Below are positions 34,710 to 43,299 of a stretch of 64,000 nucleotides of DNA, one piece after another. Source of the DNA: Cohnella sp. WQ 127256 (GTDB lineage: Bacteria; Bacillota; Bacilli; Paenibacillales; Paenibacillaceae); contig NZ_JAMZCY010000009.1 of the NCBI RefSeq assembly GCF_024519285.1, positions 248,001 through 312,000 of the forward strand, written 5' to 3'. The notes beneath the pieces were generated by a model. It was not told the DNA's origin, searched no databases, and was given only the letters and a program-made list of their open reading frames with translations. Position 1 is the first letter of the stretch. Each line of letters begins with the position of its first letter. The translations under genes and the position numbers were made by a program.

Positions 34710-36692
34710 TTAGCCAACCACGACGCAATTGCGACCATGATGTTTTGCTTCATACAAGGCCATGTCAGCCTTGAAAAACAAGGATTCTACACTTACTTTT
34801 TCATCTGCTACCCGCCATTCCGAGATGCCACAAGATACTGTAACCTGTGGGTTCGTCTCGGTCTCGACCCGTTGACGAATTCTTTCAGCAACTCGTTCGG
34901 TTTGTTCCAACACAAGCAAGGGCAAATAAATAGCTAGCTCTTCCCCACCCCAGCGTGCAGCAATATCACTATCGCGAATCGAAGTTCGGATAATCCCGCT
35001 CACTTGGATCAAGATGTCATCACCGATTTGATGACCGTAAGTATCGTTAATTTTTTTGAAATGATCAATGTCGACGACGATAAGCGTGCCTGAGCTATCT
35101 CTGAGCTGTTTGCGACCAATTCTTTCGTTTAAGTAATGACGCGCATACAATCCGGTCAAATTATCGGTAATGACCATCCTGCGGACTTCAGCATGTAAGG
35201 TCGCATTGGACATCGCAAGCCCTAGATGAGCTGACAGGACCTGCAATAGCTTATAATTATCGTAGGAGAAATGATTCGGTTCACGTTTCGTTATTAACAC
35301 GGCACCTATTACATCACCATTAAGCAGCAATGGCGCAGCTAATAGTGATTTGGATTTCGTTACATCCATCAATTGGGAAGCTACAGGTGACGCCGAGCAG
35401 TAGTCCGACAAAATGATCGGTTCCTTCGTCGACCACATAATCCCGCAGAAGCCGTATTCTTTCGAGTACGTTTCTCCAATCATCTCCGCGACATTAGCAG
35501 ATAAGACAACAAACTCCTGGTTAACCGGATCGAATTGTAAAACACAGCAAAAGTCTGAATTAAATATCGATAACAACTCAACAGAGGCGAATTGCATCGT
35601 ATCCGAAAGCTTTAAGCTACTATTAAGTCGTTGAGTCAGTTCATTAATTAGACGTAATTCCCCGACAAGGATGTTAGCTTGTTCATGAAGCTTAGCTTTC
35701 TCGAATGCCGCTCCCGCTGCAGCAGCAAGCATCGCTAGGAAGCTAATATCCGCTTCATCGAATTCGTCCTCCTGAGGCGTATTAAGCCTCAGAACCCCAT
35801 ATACCCCCTGCTTACCCGATAAGGGTAAGGCAAGCTGATGCCGACCATTTGAACGCTCCACCCGGATTTTACCGTCCACGAAAGCTGATTTGCACAAATC
35901 CATGTCATTAAGGTGGAAGGCTAAAGGCTTAACCTTCTCATTCGGGCTACTATAATCCTGAGATAAGAATAAATCTACCTTGCATATCGGATATAACTGC
36001 TCGAGACTATCCAGCACCTCGGACAGAACATTTTCTACATCAATATGATCGTTCAATCGACGCATCACATCAAACAAAATCTCTCTACGGCTTTCTTCTT
36101 TCATTGAGAGCTTCCGCTCTCTTAAAAGACCGCTGACGAAGAGATTTTCGAAATGACGATAAATACAACTACGAATATGTAGAGCTGCCGCTTGTAGTAG
36201 CTTTAAATCGCCAGCCTGAGCCGAACCTGCTGGTAAAAGACAAGCAACAATCGCACAAGGAAATCCTGTTGTACGAGTGAAGATTGGAACAGCGATGGAA
36301 TCGAATTTTTTAAGTCGTGACATTAGATGCTCTTCAGCGCGCATTAACGTTGGTCGGCATGTATCAAGTGCCGTGCTTGCCGCAGTCGGACCTATTACTT
36401 CTACGTTCCATGAAGCGAGATCAAGCTCAGTATCTTCCATCTGGCCGCCAATGGATACACACGTTCCGTCTGGATGGAGCATTATCATCACTCCGCCAAG
36501 CCATGGGAACCCTTCAACCTCATCCAGCCAATCCGTGAAGCTGCTCATTAGCAACGAATGAGTGTATGGAAGATCTGCTTCTGTCAGATCCTGCTTCTGT
36601 AACCAAATAGGCAGCTTTTGACGGGCGCGGGATGGATTCTGCATATCCTCTAACGCTTCGTGATGCTGCTGTGTTTTTCTTTTATCAACCAT
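34710..36692 (-). CDS. Diguanylate cyclase with two GAF-like sensor domains
   Basis: The 660-residue cytosolic protein has an N-terminal GAF-like region (about 40-190), two further GAF-type modules (about 200-350 and 360-495), and a C-terminal GGDEF domain. The active site is RWGGEELAIYL (GGEEL at about 582-586), a functional variant. The inhibitory I-site RDSD lies five residues upstream and is intact, so product inhibition is expected. VVDIDHFKKINDTYGH is the metal/GTP segment. It makes cyclic di-GMP in response to an unknown cytoplasmic signal. The ATG at 36692 is chosen for its GGAGGTG site. The gene is divergent from rpsD. Confidence 0.9.
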   Translation of the reverse strand: MVDKRKTQQHHEALEDMQNPSRARQKLPIWLQKQDLTEADLPYTHSLLMSSFTDWLDEVEGFPWLGGVMIMLHPDGTCVSIGGQMEDTELDLASWNVEVIGPTAASTALDTCRPTLMRAEEHLMSRLKKFDSIAVPIFTRTTGFPCAIVACLLPAGSAQAGDLKLLQAAALHIRSCIYRHFENLFVSGLLRERKLSMKEESRREILFDVMRRLNDHIDVENVLSEVLDSLEQLYPICKVDLFLSQDYSSPNEKVKPLAFHLNDMDLCKSAFVDGKIRVERSNGRHQLALPLSGKQGVYGVLRLNTPQEDEFDEADISFLAMLAAAAGAAFEKAKLHEQANILVGELRLINELTQRLNSSLKLSDTMQFASVELLSIFNSDFCCVLQFDPVNQEFVVLSANVAEMIGETYSKEYGFCGIMWSTKEPIILSDYCSASPVASQLMDVTKSKSLLAAPLLLNGDVIGAVLITKREPNHFSYDNYKLLQVLSAHLGLAMSNATLHAEVRRMVITDNLTGLYARHYLNERIGRKQLRDSSGTLIVVDIDHFKKINDTYGHQIGDDILIQVSGIIRTSIRDSDIAARWGGEELAIYLPLLVLEQTERVAERIRQRVETETNPQVTVSCGISEWRVADEKVSVESLFFKADMALYEAKHHGRNCVVVG

Positions 36693-36835
36693 ACCCGACA
36701 CCTCCGGTCCCGATGTCCACTTTCTTTTTACTATACAATGAAACAGTGAATTTTGCACTATGTTCATGGAAGTCTTTAGTCCTATATCAAATTATATTTT
36801 ATAATGACACAAAAGTTAACGAAAAAACTTATCCC

Positions 36836-36863
36836 TTGACAATTGTGTACATTTTCTTATAAT
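36836..36863 (+). promoter_or_regulatory. Strong sigma-A promoter for rpsD
   Basis: Consensus TTGACA and TATAAT boxes spaced 16 bases, about 175 bp before the rpsD start. Confidence 0.8.
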
Positions 36864-36867
36864 ATAA

Positions 36868-37036
36868 CTTGATGAATACTGGGCTTAGCTCTTGTGACAC
36901 CCTCTCGGAATATCCGCCATCGGGCTGCGGCTGAACATCCCTGTTGGAACCGACTTTATCGGTTATGGAGAACTCCGCGCAACGAAACCCATTTTCAAAA
37001 AAATAATTTTCTTTTGAAAAAGGAGCTTTCTAAATT
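36868..37036 (+). ncRNA. Probable rpsD (S4) autoregulatory leader
   Basis: Between a consensus promoter and rpsD lie about 165 bases with paired elements, including CCGC (36918) with GCGG (36932) and AACCGA/TCGGTT around 36950-36965. Bacillus rpsD has an S4-bound leader that represses its own translation. The presence of a structured long leader is seen; its identity as an S4-binding RNA is inferred. It makes up most of the 344-bp gap between the GGDEF gene and rpsD. Confidence 0.55.
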
Positions 37037-37636
37037 ATGTCAAGATATACAGGTCCTAAGTTCAAACTAAGTCGCCGCCTTGGAATTTCCCTGAGCGGAA
37101 ACGGTAAAGATCTTAAACGTGCTTTCCCACCAGGACAACACGGTGCTAACCAACGTCGTAAAGTTAGCGAATACGGTAAGCAATTACTTGAAAAACAAAA
37201 ACTTCGTCATATGTATGGCTTGAACGAGAAGCAATTCCGCAACTTGTTCGATCGTGCATCTAAGCAACAAGGTATCGCCGGTGAGAACTTCATGTTCTTG
37301 CTCGAAAGCCGTCTTGATAACCTCGTGTATCGTCTAGGCTGGGCTAACACTCGTTACGGCTCCCGTCAATTGGTTTCTCACGGTCACGTGACAGTCAATG
37401 GCAAGAAAGTCGATATCGCTTCTTACACCGTTCAAATCGGCGACAAAATCGGTCTACGTGAGCGTTCCCGCTCCCTGAAATCGATCAAAGAAGCTTCCGA
37501 AGGTCGTCATCACCTACCAGGCTACGTGGAATTCGATGCAAACGCAATGGAAGGTAAGTTTATCCGTCTTCCAGACCGTGGAGAGCTGTCCCAAGAAATC
37601 GATGAGAAACAAATCGTTGAGTTCTACAGCCGTTAA
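37037..37636 (+). CDS. rpsD: 30S ribosomal protein S4
   Basis: The 199-residue protein starts SRYTGPKFKLSRRLGISLSG and contains the S4 RNA-binding domain LDNLVYRLGWANTRYGSRQL with VSHGHVTVNGKKVDIASY. It has the Firmicute non-zinc form of the N-terminus, without CxxC motifs. S4 is a primary 16S rRNA binder and assembly protein, and in Bacillus it controls its own expression. The codon use is ribosomal-like, with an AAAAGGAG site. It stands alone with its own promoter and terminator. Confidence 0.98.
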   Translation: MSRYTGPKFKLSRRLGISLSGNGKDLKRAFPPGQHGANQRRKVSEYGKQLLEKQKLRHMYGLNEKQFRNLFDRASKQQGIAGENFMFLLESRLDNLVYRLGWANTRYGSRQLVSHGHVTVNGKKVDIASYTVQIGDKIGLRERSRSLKSIKEASEGRHHLPGYVEFDANAMEGKFIRLPDRGELSQEIDEKQIVEFYSR

Positions 37637-37650
37637 TCGTAATTTCCAAA

Positions 37651-37685
37651 AAAACACTTCAGTTACATCTGAAGTGTTTTTTTTA
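37651..37685 (+). terminator. Intrinsic terminator after rpsD
   Basis: Perfect 12-bp stem AAAACACTTCAG / CTGAAGTGTTTT with a 6-base loop and a further T run. Confidence 0.92.
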
Positions 37686-37701
37686 TTTTCTCTTTATTGT
37701 A

Positions 37702-37730
37702 TTGACATTGATAATGAGAATTAATATCAT
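37702..37730 (+). promoter_or_regulatory. Promoter with overlapping Fur-like box
   Basis: TTGACA (37702) and TATCAT (37725) spaced 17 bases. Between and over them lies TTGATAATGAGAATTAATAT, close to the 7-1-7 Fur box (TGATAAT-n-ATTATCA). Iron repression of the next gene is inferred. The predicted start of transcription would fall very near the ribosome binding site. Confidence 0.6.
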
Positions 37731-37741
37731 TTAAGGTGATC

Positions 37742-37996
37742 ATGAATTTTCCTAAGAGAGCCGGTTCCAGAATGAAGAAAATCAAGTACTGCTGTAGAAA
37801 CTTCAAGCACGGCTCCAAAGCCGTCTATAAGACGCTAAAGACCGAGTTTCCTAATATGAAGCAAAAGAAAAAAGATTGTCTTGGCGTCTGCAAGCTCTGC
37901 ACCAAGCAGTGTATGGTCTTGATCGGCAAAGCGGAGATCATCGTTGCTCCCTCCCCTGAGGTGTTGTACGAGAAGCTGAAGCATCGAATAGGATGA
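37742..37996 (+). CDS. DUF1450 family cysteine-rich small protein
   Basis: The 84-residue protein has the DUF1450 (YuzB-like) pattern: KYCCRNFKHGSKAVYKTL and CLGVCKLCTKQCMVLIGKA, with six cysteines that could hold metal. An AAGG site five bases before the ATG at 37742 supports that start; an ATG at 37772 is the alternative if transcription starts at the predicted site. A Fur-like box overlaps its promoter and ferritin follows 62 bp downstream, so a role in iron handling is likely but unproven. Confidence 0.75.
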   Translation: MNFPKRAGSRMKKIKYCCRNFKHGSKAVYKTLKTEFPNMKQKKKDCLGVCKLCTKQCMVLIGKAEIIVAPSPEVLYEKLKHRIG

Positions 37997-38058
37997 TCCG
38001 CTATTTTATGGTACAATTCGGGTAGATCCTACAGCCTTCAAAGGGAGTGACTGATACT

Positions 38059-38565
38059 ATGTTAAACGAATCTTTAACCAAAGCATTAAACGATCAACTC
38101 AATTTCGAGCTCTATTCCGCTCATGTCTACTTGGCCATTGCTGCGTATTGTTCGGGTGAGAGCCTGGATGGATTCGCAAATTTCTTTATCGTTCAAGCAG
38201 AAGAAGAAAAATTCCATGCGATGAAAATTTACAAGTATTTGAACGACCGCGGCAAGAGAGTCACGATGGCCGGTATGGAAACTCCGAACAACGAATACGG
38301 TTCGACACTAGAAGCTTTCGAGCATGCTTATGAGCATGAGCAAGAAGTAACCAAACGTATTTATCACCTTTCCGATCTTGCGATGAACGATCGTGAGCAT
38401 GCAACAATTCAATTCTTGAAATGGTTTATCGACGAGCAAGTTGAAGAAGAATCGATGTTCGACAGCATCATTAACAAGCTCAAGCGGATCGACAAGGACA
38501 GCAATGCCTTCTTCATGATGGATGCGGAGTACGCCTTGCGATCCTTTACTCCGCCTGCTCTGTAA
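38059..38565 (+). CDS. Ferritin (bacterial non-haem type)
   Basis: The 168-residue protein is a four-helix iron-storage ferritin. Ferroxidase ligands are visible as LNFELYSAHVYL (Glu near residue 17), AEEEKFHAMK (Glu and His near residues 50-53) and the downstream EWFI-type segment KWFIDEQVEEE. The start at ATG 38059 is favoured over a GTG four codons upstream, which is too near the AAGGGAG site. It oxidises and stores iron in the cytosol. It is adjacent to a Fur-box gene and has a strong terminator of its own. Confidence 0.93.
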   Translation: MLNESLTKALNDQLNFELYSAHVYLAIAAYCSGESLDGFANFFIVQAEEEKFHAMKIYKYLNDRGKRVTMAGMETPNNEYGSTLEAFEHAYEHEQEVTKRIYHLSDLAMNDREHATIQFLKWFIDEQVEEESMFDSIINKLKRIDKDSNAFFMMDAEYALRSFTPPAL

Positions 38566-38595
38566 AACAACAAATTGAAGCCGTACGAAAATATA

Positions 38596-38634
38596 AAAAG
38601 CTGGTGCAGACGCGAGTCTGCCCAGCTTTTTTTT
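38596..38634 (+). terminator. Intrinsic terminator after the ferritin gene
   Basis: AAAAGCTGG-GCAGAC paired with GTCTGC-CAGCTTTT, one opposed mismatch, 4-base GCGA loop, then eight T. Confidence 0.92.
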
Positions 38635-38649
38635 AGTAGAATAATAGCA

Positions 38650-39714
38650 TTAGCTTAACGATTTAGTAGATTCTCTGACTAATAATTCTGCTGGAAATAT
38701 TTTGTGCTCGTGTTTGATTTTCTTATGAATTAAGTCAAATAAAATTTTGATCGTTTCTTCAGCCATTTCTTCAACCGGTTGTTTGATCGTCGTAATCGAA
38801 GGGTTATAGTAGAATGACATATCTAAGCCATCGTACCCCGCTACAGAGTAATCCTCCGGAACTCTTTTACCTGCTTCAAAAATTGCTTTGCAGGCACCGA
38901 TGGCCAGGCTATCAGCAATGGCATATACAGCAGTGAATTCCAATTGAGAATCTAACAATTCTTTGGTCACCTTGTATCCATTTATCATGCTATAGCTTTC
39001 GACATCTTCTTTCATCCACCGTACCAATTGCTCATCGAACTCTATTCCATGATCCTCTAATGCTTTTTTATAGCCTTCATATCTTAATTTCCCGATATTT
39101 ACATCTGCTCTTGGATCAGTAATAATCGCAATTCTCTTATGCCCTAGGCCACATAAGTAATCTACCATTTTATAACTTTCCATGTAGTCATCCACGGTAA
39201 CATAGGAATGTTCTTTAAGCTCAGACAGTTCTGTCATCCCGATTGTGCTAAGTACAAATGGGACAGTTAACTGCTTAAGCTTCTCCCTCGAATGTGAGAA
39301 CGTTCCTCCAAGAAAAACAATCCCTCGTAATCGCTTTTCTTTCACGAGTTCAATCGCAACTTCGACTTCATTTTGATTTTCGTCTACTCGATGCAAAATA
39401 AAAGAATACTTTTTATTTTGAATTTCCTTTTCAAATACGTTAATCATGGGATTAAAAAACGGGTTCGTTATCCCTCGTATCAGTATGGCAATCGTTCTTG
39501 AAGCAGATCGTTTCAAGTTTCTTGCACTGTTGTTTGGAACATAATGGTTTTCTTTAATAACCCGCATAACCATCGCTTTGGTCTCTTCGTTAATATCTGG
39601 ATGATTATTAATGGCTCTTGAAACAGTGGTAACGCCTACCCCACTCAGCTTGGCAATATCGATAATCGTTAGTCTCTCCACAATCGTTCTTTCCTTTACC
39701 TTAGATTTATCCAT
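38650..39714 (-). CDS. LacI-family transcriptional regulator
   Basis: The 354-residue protein has a LacI helix-turn-helix (LTIIDIAKLSGVGVTTVSRA, hinge helix SARNLKRSASRTIAI) and a sugar-binding-like core (about 70-345). It lies last in a sugar ABC importer operon on the same strand, so it is probably its local repressor. A GTG twelve codons in (giving MERLTIIDIAK) is an equally plausible start. A likely operator is the palindrome cluster at 43039-43072, upstream of the binding-protein gene. The inducer is not known. Confidence 0.88.
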   Translation of the reverse strand: MDKSKVKERTIVERLTIIDIAKLSGVGVTTVSRAINNHPDINEETKAMVMRVIKENHYVPNNSARNLKRSASRTIAILIRGITNPFFNPMINVFEKEIQNKKYSFILHRVDENQNEVEVAIELVKEKRLRGIVFLGGTFSHSREKLKQLTVPFVLSTIGMTELSELKEHSYVTVDDYMESYKMVDYLCGLGHKRIAIITDPRADVNIGKLRYEGYKKALEDHGIEFDEQLVRWMKEDVESYSMINGYKVTKELLDSQLEFTAVYAIADSLAIGACKAIFEAGKRVPEDYSVAGYDGLDMSFYYNPSITTIKQPVEEMAEETIKILFDLIHKKIKHEHKIFPAELLVRESTKSLS

Positions 39715-39733
39715 CCAGCCCCTTGAAGTTTAC

Positions 39734-40573
39734 TTAACCCTTAACCGCGCCTGCTACAACGCCTTCAATGATGTACTTCTGACAGATCAAATAGAAAATG
39801 ACAATCGGCAATATCGCAAGTACGAGCATAGCCATCATAGCACCCATATCTATGGATCCATAACCACCCTTTAGATACTGAATCGCTAGTGGAATTGTTT
39901 TATAGTCGGAACCAATAATTAAGAGAGGTAACAAGTAGTCATTCCATACCCACATCACATTTAGAATCGCTACCGTAATCGCTACTGGCTTAAGAATCGG
40001 AAATACTACCTTAAAGAATGACTGAATGGGATTACATCCATCAATCATTACCGCCTCTTCAATCTCGATTGGAATTGACTTTACAAATCCAGCAAACAAA
40101 AATACGGATAAACCTGCTCCAAAGCCCAAATAGATGAACACTAGCCCGACTGGGTTATCTAAATGTAACACATTGGCTACCTTTGTCATTGTGAACATAA
40201 CCATTTGGAAAGGTACTATCATAGAGGATACAAATACATAATACATTGTTTTGGTAAATTTTGTCTTTACCCTTATGATATACCATGCCGTCATTGACGT
40301 AAATAAAACAATAACCAACACAGAGCATACCGTGATAAACAGAGACATTCCAAATGCATTAAAGAATTTAATTTTTGCGATCCCTGCGACATAGTTGTCT
40401 AAGCCAACATACGTTTTATCCGTAGGAAATACAAACGGAGTATCACTGATAAAAAACTTACCTTTGAACGAGTTCATTAACACGATAAAAATGGGGGATA
40501 AGAACGATACCGTCAGCACTAGTAAAAACAGAGTTACTAACCGATCCTTGTTTGTAGTCGAAGACCGCTGCAT
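39734..40573 (-). CDS. Sugar ABC transporter permease, MalG type
   Basis: The 279-residue inner-membrane protein has six hydrophobic segments and the EAA loop typical of the MalG/CUT1 class as IEEAVMIDGCNPIQSFFKVV near residue 160. It starts one base into the upstream permease stop (TAATG overlap), so the two are translationally coupled. It pairs with the MalF-like permease to form the channel. No dedicated ATPase gene is in the cluster; a shared MsmX-type ATPase elsewhere is likely, by analogy with Bacillus. Confidence 0.9.
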   Translation of the reverse strand: MQRSSTTNKDRLVTLFLLVLTVSFLSPIFIVLMNSFKGKFFISDTPFVFPTDKTYVGLDNYVAGIAKIKFFNAFGMSLFITVCSVLVIVLFTSMTAWYIIRVKTKFTKTMYYVFVSSMIVPFQMVMFTMTKVANVLHLDNPVGLVFIYLGFGAGLSVFLFAGFVKSIPIEIEEAVMIDGCNPIQSFFKVVFPILKPVAITVAILNVMWVWNDYLLPLLIIGSDYKTIPLAIQYLKGGYGSIDMGAMMAMLVLAILPIVIFYLICQKYIIEGVVAGAVKG

Positions 40574-41415
40574 TAATTCTCAATCTCCTTTCTTCTGGTA
40601 ATAACAAGCTGAACTATCGCGATGATGGCGACCAACAGGAAGAACATAACCGCTTTGGCCTGACCGACACCTTCGTAGCCTGTTTTACCATAGAAAGTGT
40701 TAAAGATATCTAATGCTAACATCGCTGTCTGTTTAGATGGCGCTCCATTCGTCAAAGCCAAGTTCTGATCAAACAGCTTAAACGAATTAGACAATGTCAG
40801 AAATAAGCAAATTGTAATGGCTGGCATTACTAAAGGAATGGTTACATTTCGTAAAATTCCAAAGCTTGATGAACCGTCAATCTTAGCTGCCTCAATAAGG
40901 TCCTTTGGTACATTCTGAATACCTGCGATGTAGATAATCATCATATAACCAATCATTTGCCAGCACATGAGGATGACTAGTCCCCAGAAGCCATATTTCG
41001 CACTATACGTTAATGTAACTTCATATTTATACAGGATCCCGTTTAGAATCAATTGCCAAATATAGCCTAGTACGATACCCCCGATTAAGTTTGGCATAAA
41101 GAAAGCTGTTCTAAAAATATTCGTCCCTCTACGGCCTTTAGTCAACAACATCGCCAGGAAGAACGCCAGTACATTTATTGAAATGACTGAAACGATAGTA
41201 AATTTAACCGTAAACCACAATGCATTCACAAACTCCTGATTAGAAAAAGCCTTGGTGTAGTTATCCAAACCTACCCAGCTGGCATCATTGACGGTAGTAA
41301 ACTCTGTGAAAGACAAGTATATGCCTAAGACAAAGGGGATTAAAAATGCAATTGTAAAAGCAACGATCGTAGGTAATGCAAAAAATGCGAAGTACTTCTT
41401 AATTGATTTTTCCAT
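40573..41415 (-). CDS. Sugar ABC transporter permease, MalF type
   Basis: The 280-residue membrane protein starts MEKSIKKYFAFFALPTI at 41415, chosen for the AGGAG site eight bases upstream; a longer start at 41463 has none and lies within a hairpin region. Six hydrophobic segments and the EAA loop LIEAAKIDGSSSFGILRNVT near residue 175 identify a CUT1 permease. It follows the binding-protein gene after a 129-bp gap that contains an inverted repeat. Confidence 0.9.
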   Translation of the reverse strand: MEKSIKKYFAFFALPTIVAFTIAFLIPFVLGIYLSFTEFTTVNDASWVGLDNYTKAFSNQEFVNALWFTVKFTIVSVISINVLAFFLAMLLTKGRRGTNIFRTAFFMPNLIGGIVLGYIWQLILNGILYKYEVTLTYSAKYGFWGLVILMCWQMIGYMMIIYIAGIQNVPKDLIEAAKIDGSSSFGILRNVTIPLVMPAITICLFLTLSNSFKLFDQNLALTNGAPSKQTAMLALDIFNTFYGKTGYEGVGQAKAVMFFLLVAIIAIVQLVITRRKEIEN

Positions 41416-41439
41416 CTCGTCTTCTCCTAACAAAGTAGT

Positions 41440-41474
41440 TATGCCACTGAGCACCAAGGGCACACAGTGGCATA
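41440..41474. repeat. Intercistronic inverted repeat in the sugar ABC operon
   Basis: Perfect 10-base arms TATGCCACTG / CAGTGGCATA with a 15-base centre and no T run. In the gap between binding protein and permease it may limit read-through or protect the upstream mRNA so that binding protein is made in excess. Confidence 0.6.
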
Positions 41475-41544
41475 GACTAAGGATTCATGACAATTGAAGG
41501 TTTAGCAATGCCACTTGTTCAATTGTGTTTAACATTCGAGACCT

Positions 41545-42975
41545 TTATTTTTTCGTTTTCTCTTTTTCTGATTTCCAGCTATCTTTCACGATTGTTGTAA
41601 CTTCGTCCCACGTTTTGTTGCCTTGAGCATATTCCAACAATGCATCACCGAAGTAATTTTTGAAATCTTCACTTGGGAATGCTGCGAATGTCCAAGCTAC
41701 GGATGTAAGACCTTTACCCATCCAGTTGGAAACTTCTTTCGCTAATGGATCAGCAGGTTTTTCGCTGTCGCTAAATGTATTGAACGGTGCTATAAAACCT
41801 AAGTCTTTAGAAACATAGCTTTTACCTTTGTCGCTTGAGAACAACCATTCAAGGAATGCAATAGAGGCTGCTTGATTGTCCGCGGAAGCTTTGCTATTAA
41901 TGGAAAGATAATTTTCTGTTCCAATTGCAAGCCCTTGAGTTTCTTCTCCAGCAACACCTGTATAGATAGGTAAGAATTTGATGTCTTCGGATTTCACAAC
42001 GTTTCCTTCAACACCGTTAATTTGTCCCCAAGCCCAGTTACCATTTTGAACCATAGCTGACTGACCCAGAGCAAATTCAGCCATCGAATCGTCAACCGAT
42101 TTACTACCTAGAAGTCCTGGCTTTGTAACGGAATTATTGATGTAAAGATCAAACGTGTTTTTGAAGTTTGCACCGTATTTGAATGAAATTTCATTAGAAG
42201 CTAATCCTGCAAGAACTGTGCTGTCAAATCCTGGCTGATCCTTGAACTCGTAGTATAGTGGCAAGTTAGCTAAATGTGACTGCCATCTCCACTGTTCGCC
42301 AGCGTTCAAAGATGTGGAAGAGAATACGCCTTTAATGCCCAGTTGATCTTTCTTAGCCGTCATATCTTCAACTACTGCTTTTAATGTAGCGAAGTTATTA
42401 ATTTCAGTAGCAGCGGAAATTGAAACCGCTTTATCAGCTAAGGAAAAATATTTCTTCATAACTGCATCGTTGTAAATAATGCCATAGCCCTCTACTACGT
42501 AAGGGATACCGTACACGCCTTCACCACTAGTTACAGCTAAGCTCTTGTCGGACAAGTATTCATAAAGCTTTGTGCCCTTCAAGTCTGCAGTATAGTCTTT
42601 CCAATTACCATAACCAACTGGTCCGTTGATTTGGAAAATCGTAGGAGCATCGGATTTAGCAATTTCAGACTTCAACGTTGTTTCGTAAGTACCACTAGCA
42701 GCCGTTACCACTTTAACTTTAACGCCTGTTTCTGCTTCGTAATCTTTAGCAATTTTCTCATATACTTCTGCAATTTCTGGTTTGAAGTTTAAGAAGTACA
42801 CGGAACCTTTGCCAGCAGCAGGTTTTTCCGCAGCTTTGGAAGCTTCTGGGGAAGTGCTGTTAGATGCTGATGGTGAGCTCGTCTCTTCATTGTTGTTTTT
42901 GCCACAAGCAGCTACTAATGCTGAAACCATAGTCAATACAAGCAGGAGTCCTAAAAACTTTTTAACTTTTTTCAA
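41545..42975 (-). CDS. Sugar ABC transporter substrate-binding lipoprotein (CUT1, MalE-like)
   Basis: The 476-residue protein starts at a TTG with a GAGGGGG site, giving MKKVKKFLGLLLVLTMVSAL and a lipobox VAACGKN. The mature part is a type I sugar-binding fold beginning SVYFLNFKPEIAEVYEKIAK, with GVYGIPYVVEGYGIIYND typical of the MalE class. A Ser/Ala/Lys-rich spacer follows the lipid cysteine. First gene of the permease-regulator cluster. Upstream lie a cre-like site and palindromes that predict control by CcpA and the local LacI regulator. The transported sugar is not readable. Confidence 0.92.
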   Translation of the reverse strand: MKKVKKFLGLLLVLTMVSALVAACGKNNNEETSSPSASNSTSPEASKAAEKPAAGKGSVYFLNFKPEIAEVYEKIAKDYEAETGVKVKVVTAASGTYETTLKSEIAKSDAPTIFQINGPVGYGNWKDYTADLKGTKLYEYLSDKSLAVTSGEGVYGIPYVVEGYGIIYNDAVMKKYFSLADKAVSISAATEINNFATLKAVVEDMTAKKDQLGIKGVFSSTSLNAGEQWRWQSHLANLPLYYEFKDQPGFDSTVLAGLASNEISFKYGANFKNTFDLYINNSVTKPGLLGSKSVDDSMAEFALGQSAMVQNGNWAWGQINGVEGNVVKSEDIKFLPIYTGVAGEETQGLAIGTENYLSINSKASADNQAASIAFLEWLFSSDKGKSYVSKDLGFIAPFNTFSDSEKPADPLAKEVSNWMGKGLTSVAWTFAAFPSEDFKNYFGDALLEYAQGNKTWDEVTTIVKDSWKSEKEKTKK

Positions 42976-43038
42976 TTGTAATTCCCCCTCATTTGTAATC
43001 TTGCTTCAAACATTGGAATTTATTCACGTTGGATATCT

Positions 43039-43072
43039 AATCGATTATGATAGCGCTATCTATAAATCGATT
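43039..43072. promoter_or_regulatory. Nested palindromes, candidate LacI-type operator
   Basis: A perfect 12-bp palindrome GATAGCGCTATC (43049-43060, central CG as in LacI-family sites) is flanked at nearly equal distance by two copies of AATCGATT (43039-43046 and 43065-43072). It lies 75-100 bp before the binding-protein start in the 324-bp gap to the PBP gene. Confidence 0.6.
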
Positions 43073-43082
43073 GGTATCCTTA

Positions 43083-43098
43083 TCGGTAACGTTTCCAA
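43083..43098 (-). promoter_or_regulatory. cre-like site before the sugar ABC operon
   Basis: Minus-strand TTGGAAACGTTACCGA matches the CcpA consensus WTGNAANCGNWNNCWW with one mismatch. ccpA is encoded at 51297-52310. Catabolite repression is inferred. Confidence 0.6.
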
Positions 43099-43261
43099 TG
43101 ACTTAGTTTTATCATATAATTTAGTGAATCACAACAGTTTTCTTCAAATTTAAATTTACTTTTTTTAGGTGTTCTCATTTTTTTCGTAATATAATGTAAG
43201 CGCTACGAATTTACTTATTTGTGCCACTCGCATTCCAAGGAAGTCAAACCATGGGTAAATA

Positions 43262-43270
43262 TGCTATAAT
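43262..43270 (+). promoter_or_regulatory. Extended -10 promoter for the PBP1 gene
   Basis: TGCTATAAT about 30 bp before the start codon. No convincing -35 box is seen. Confidence 0.5.
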
Positions 43271-43299
43271 AGTTCTGTTTGTTGAAGGAGGCTTTATTA

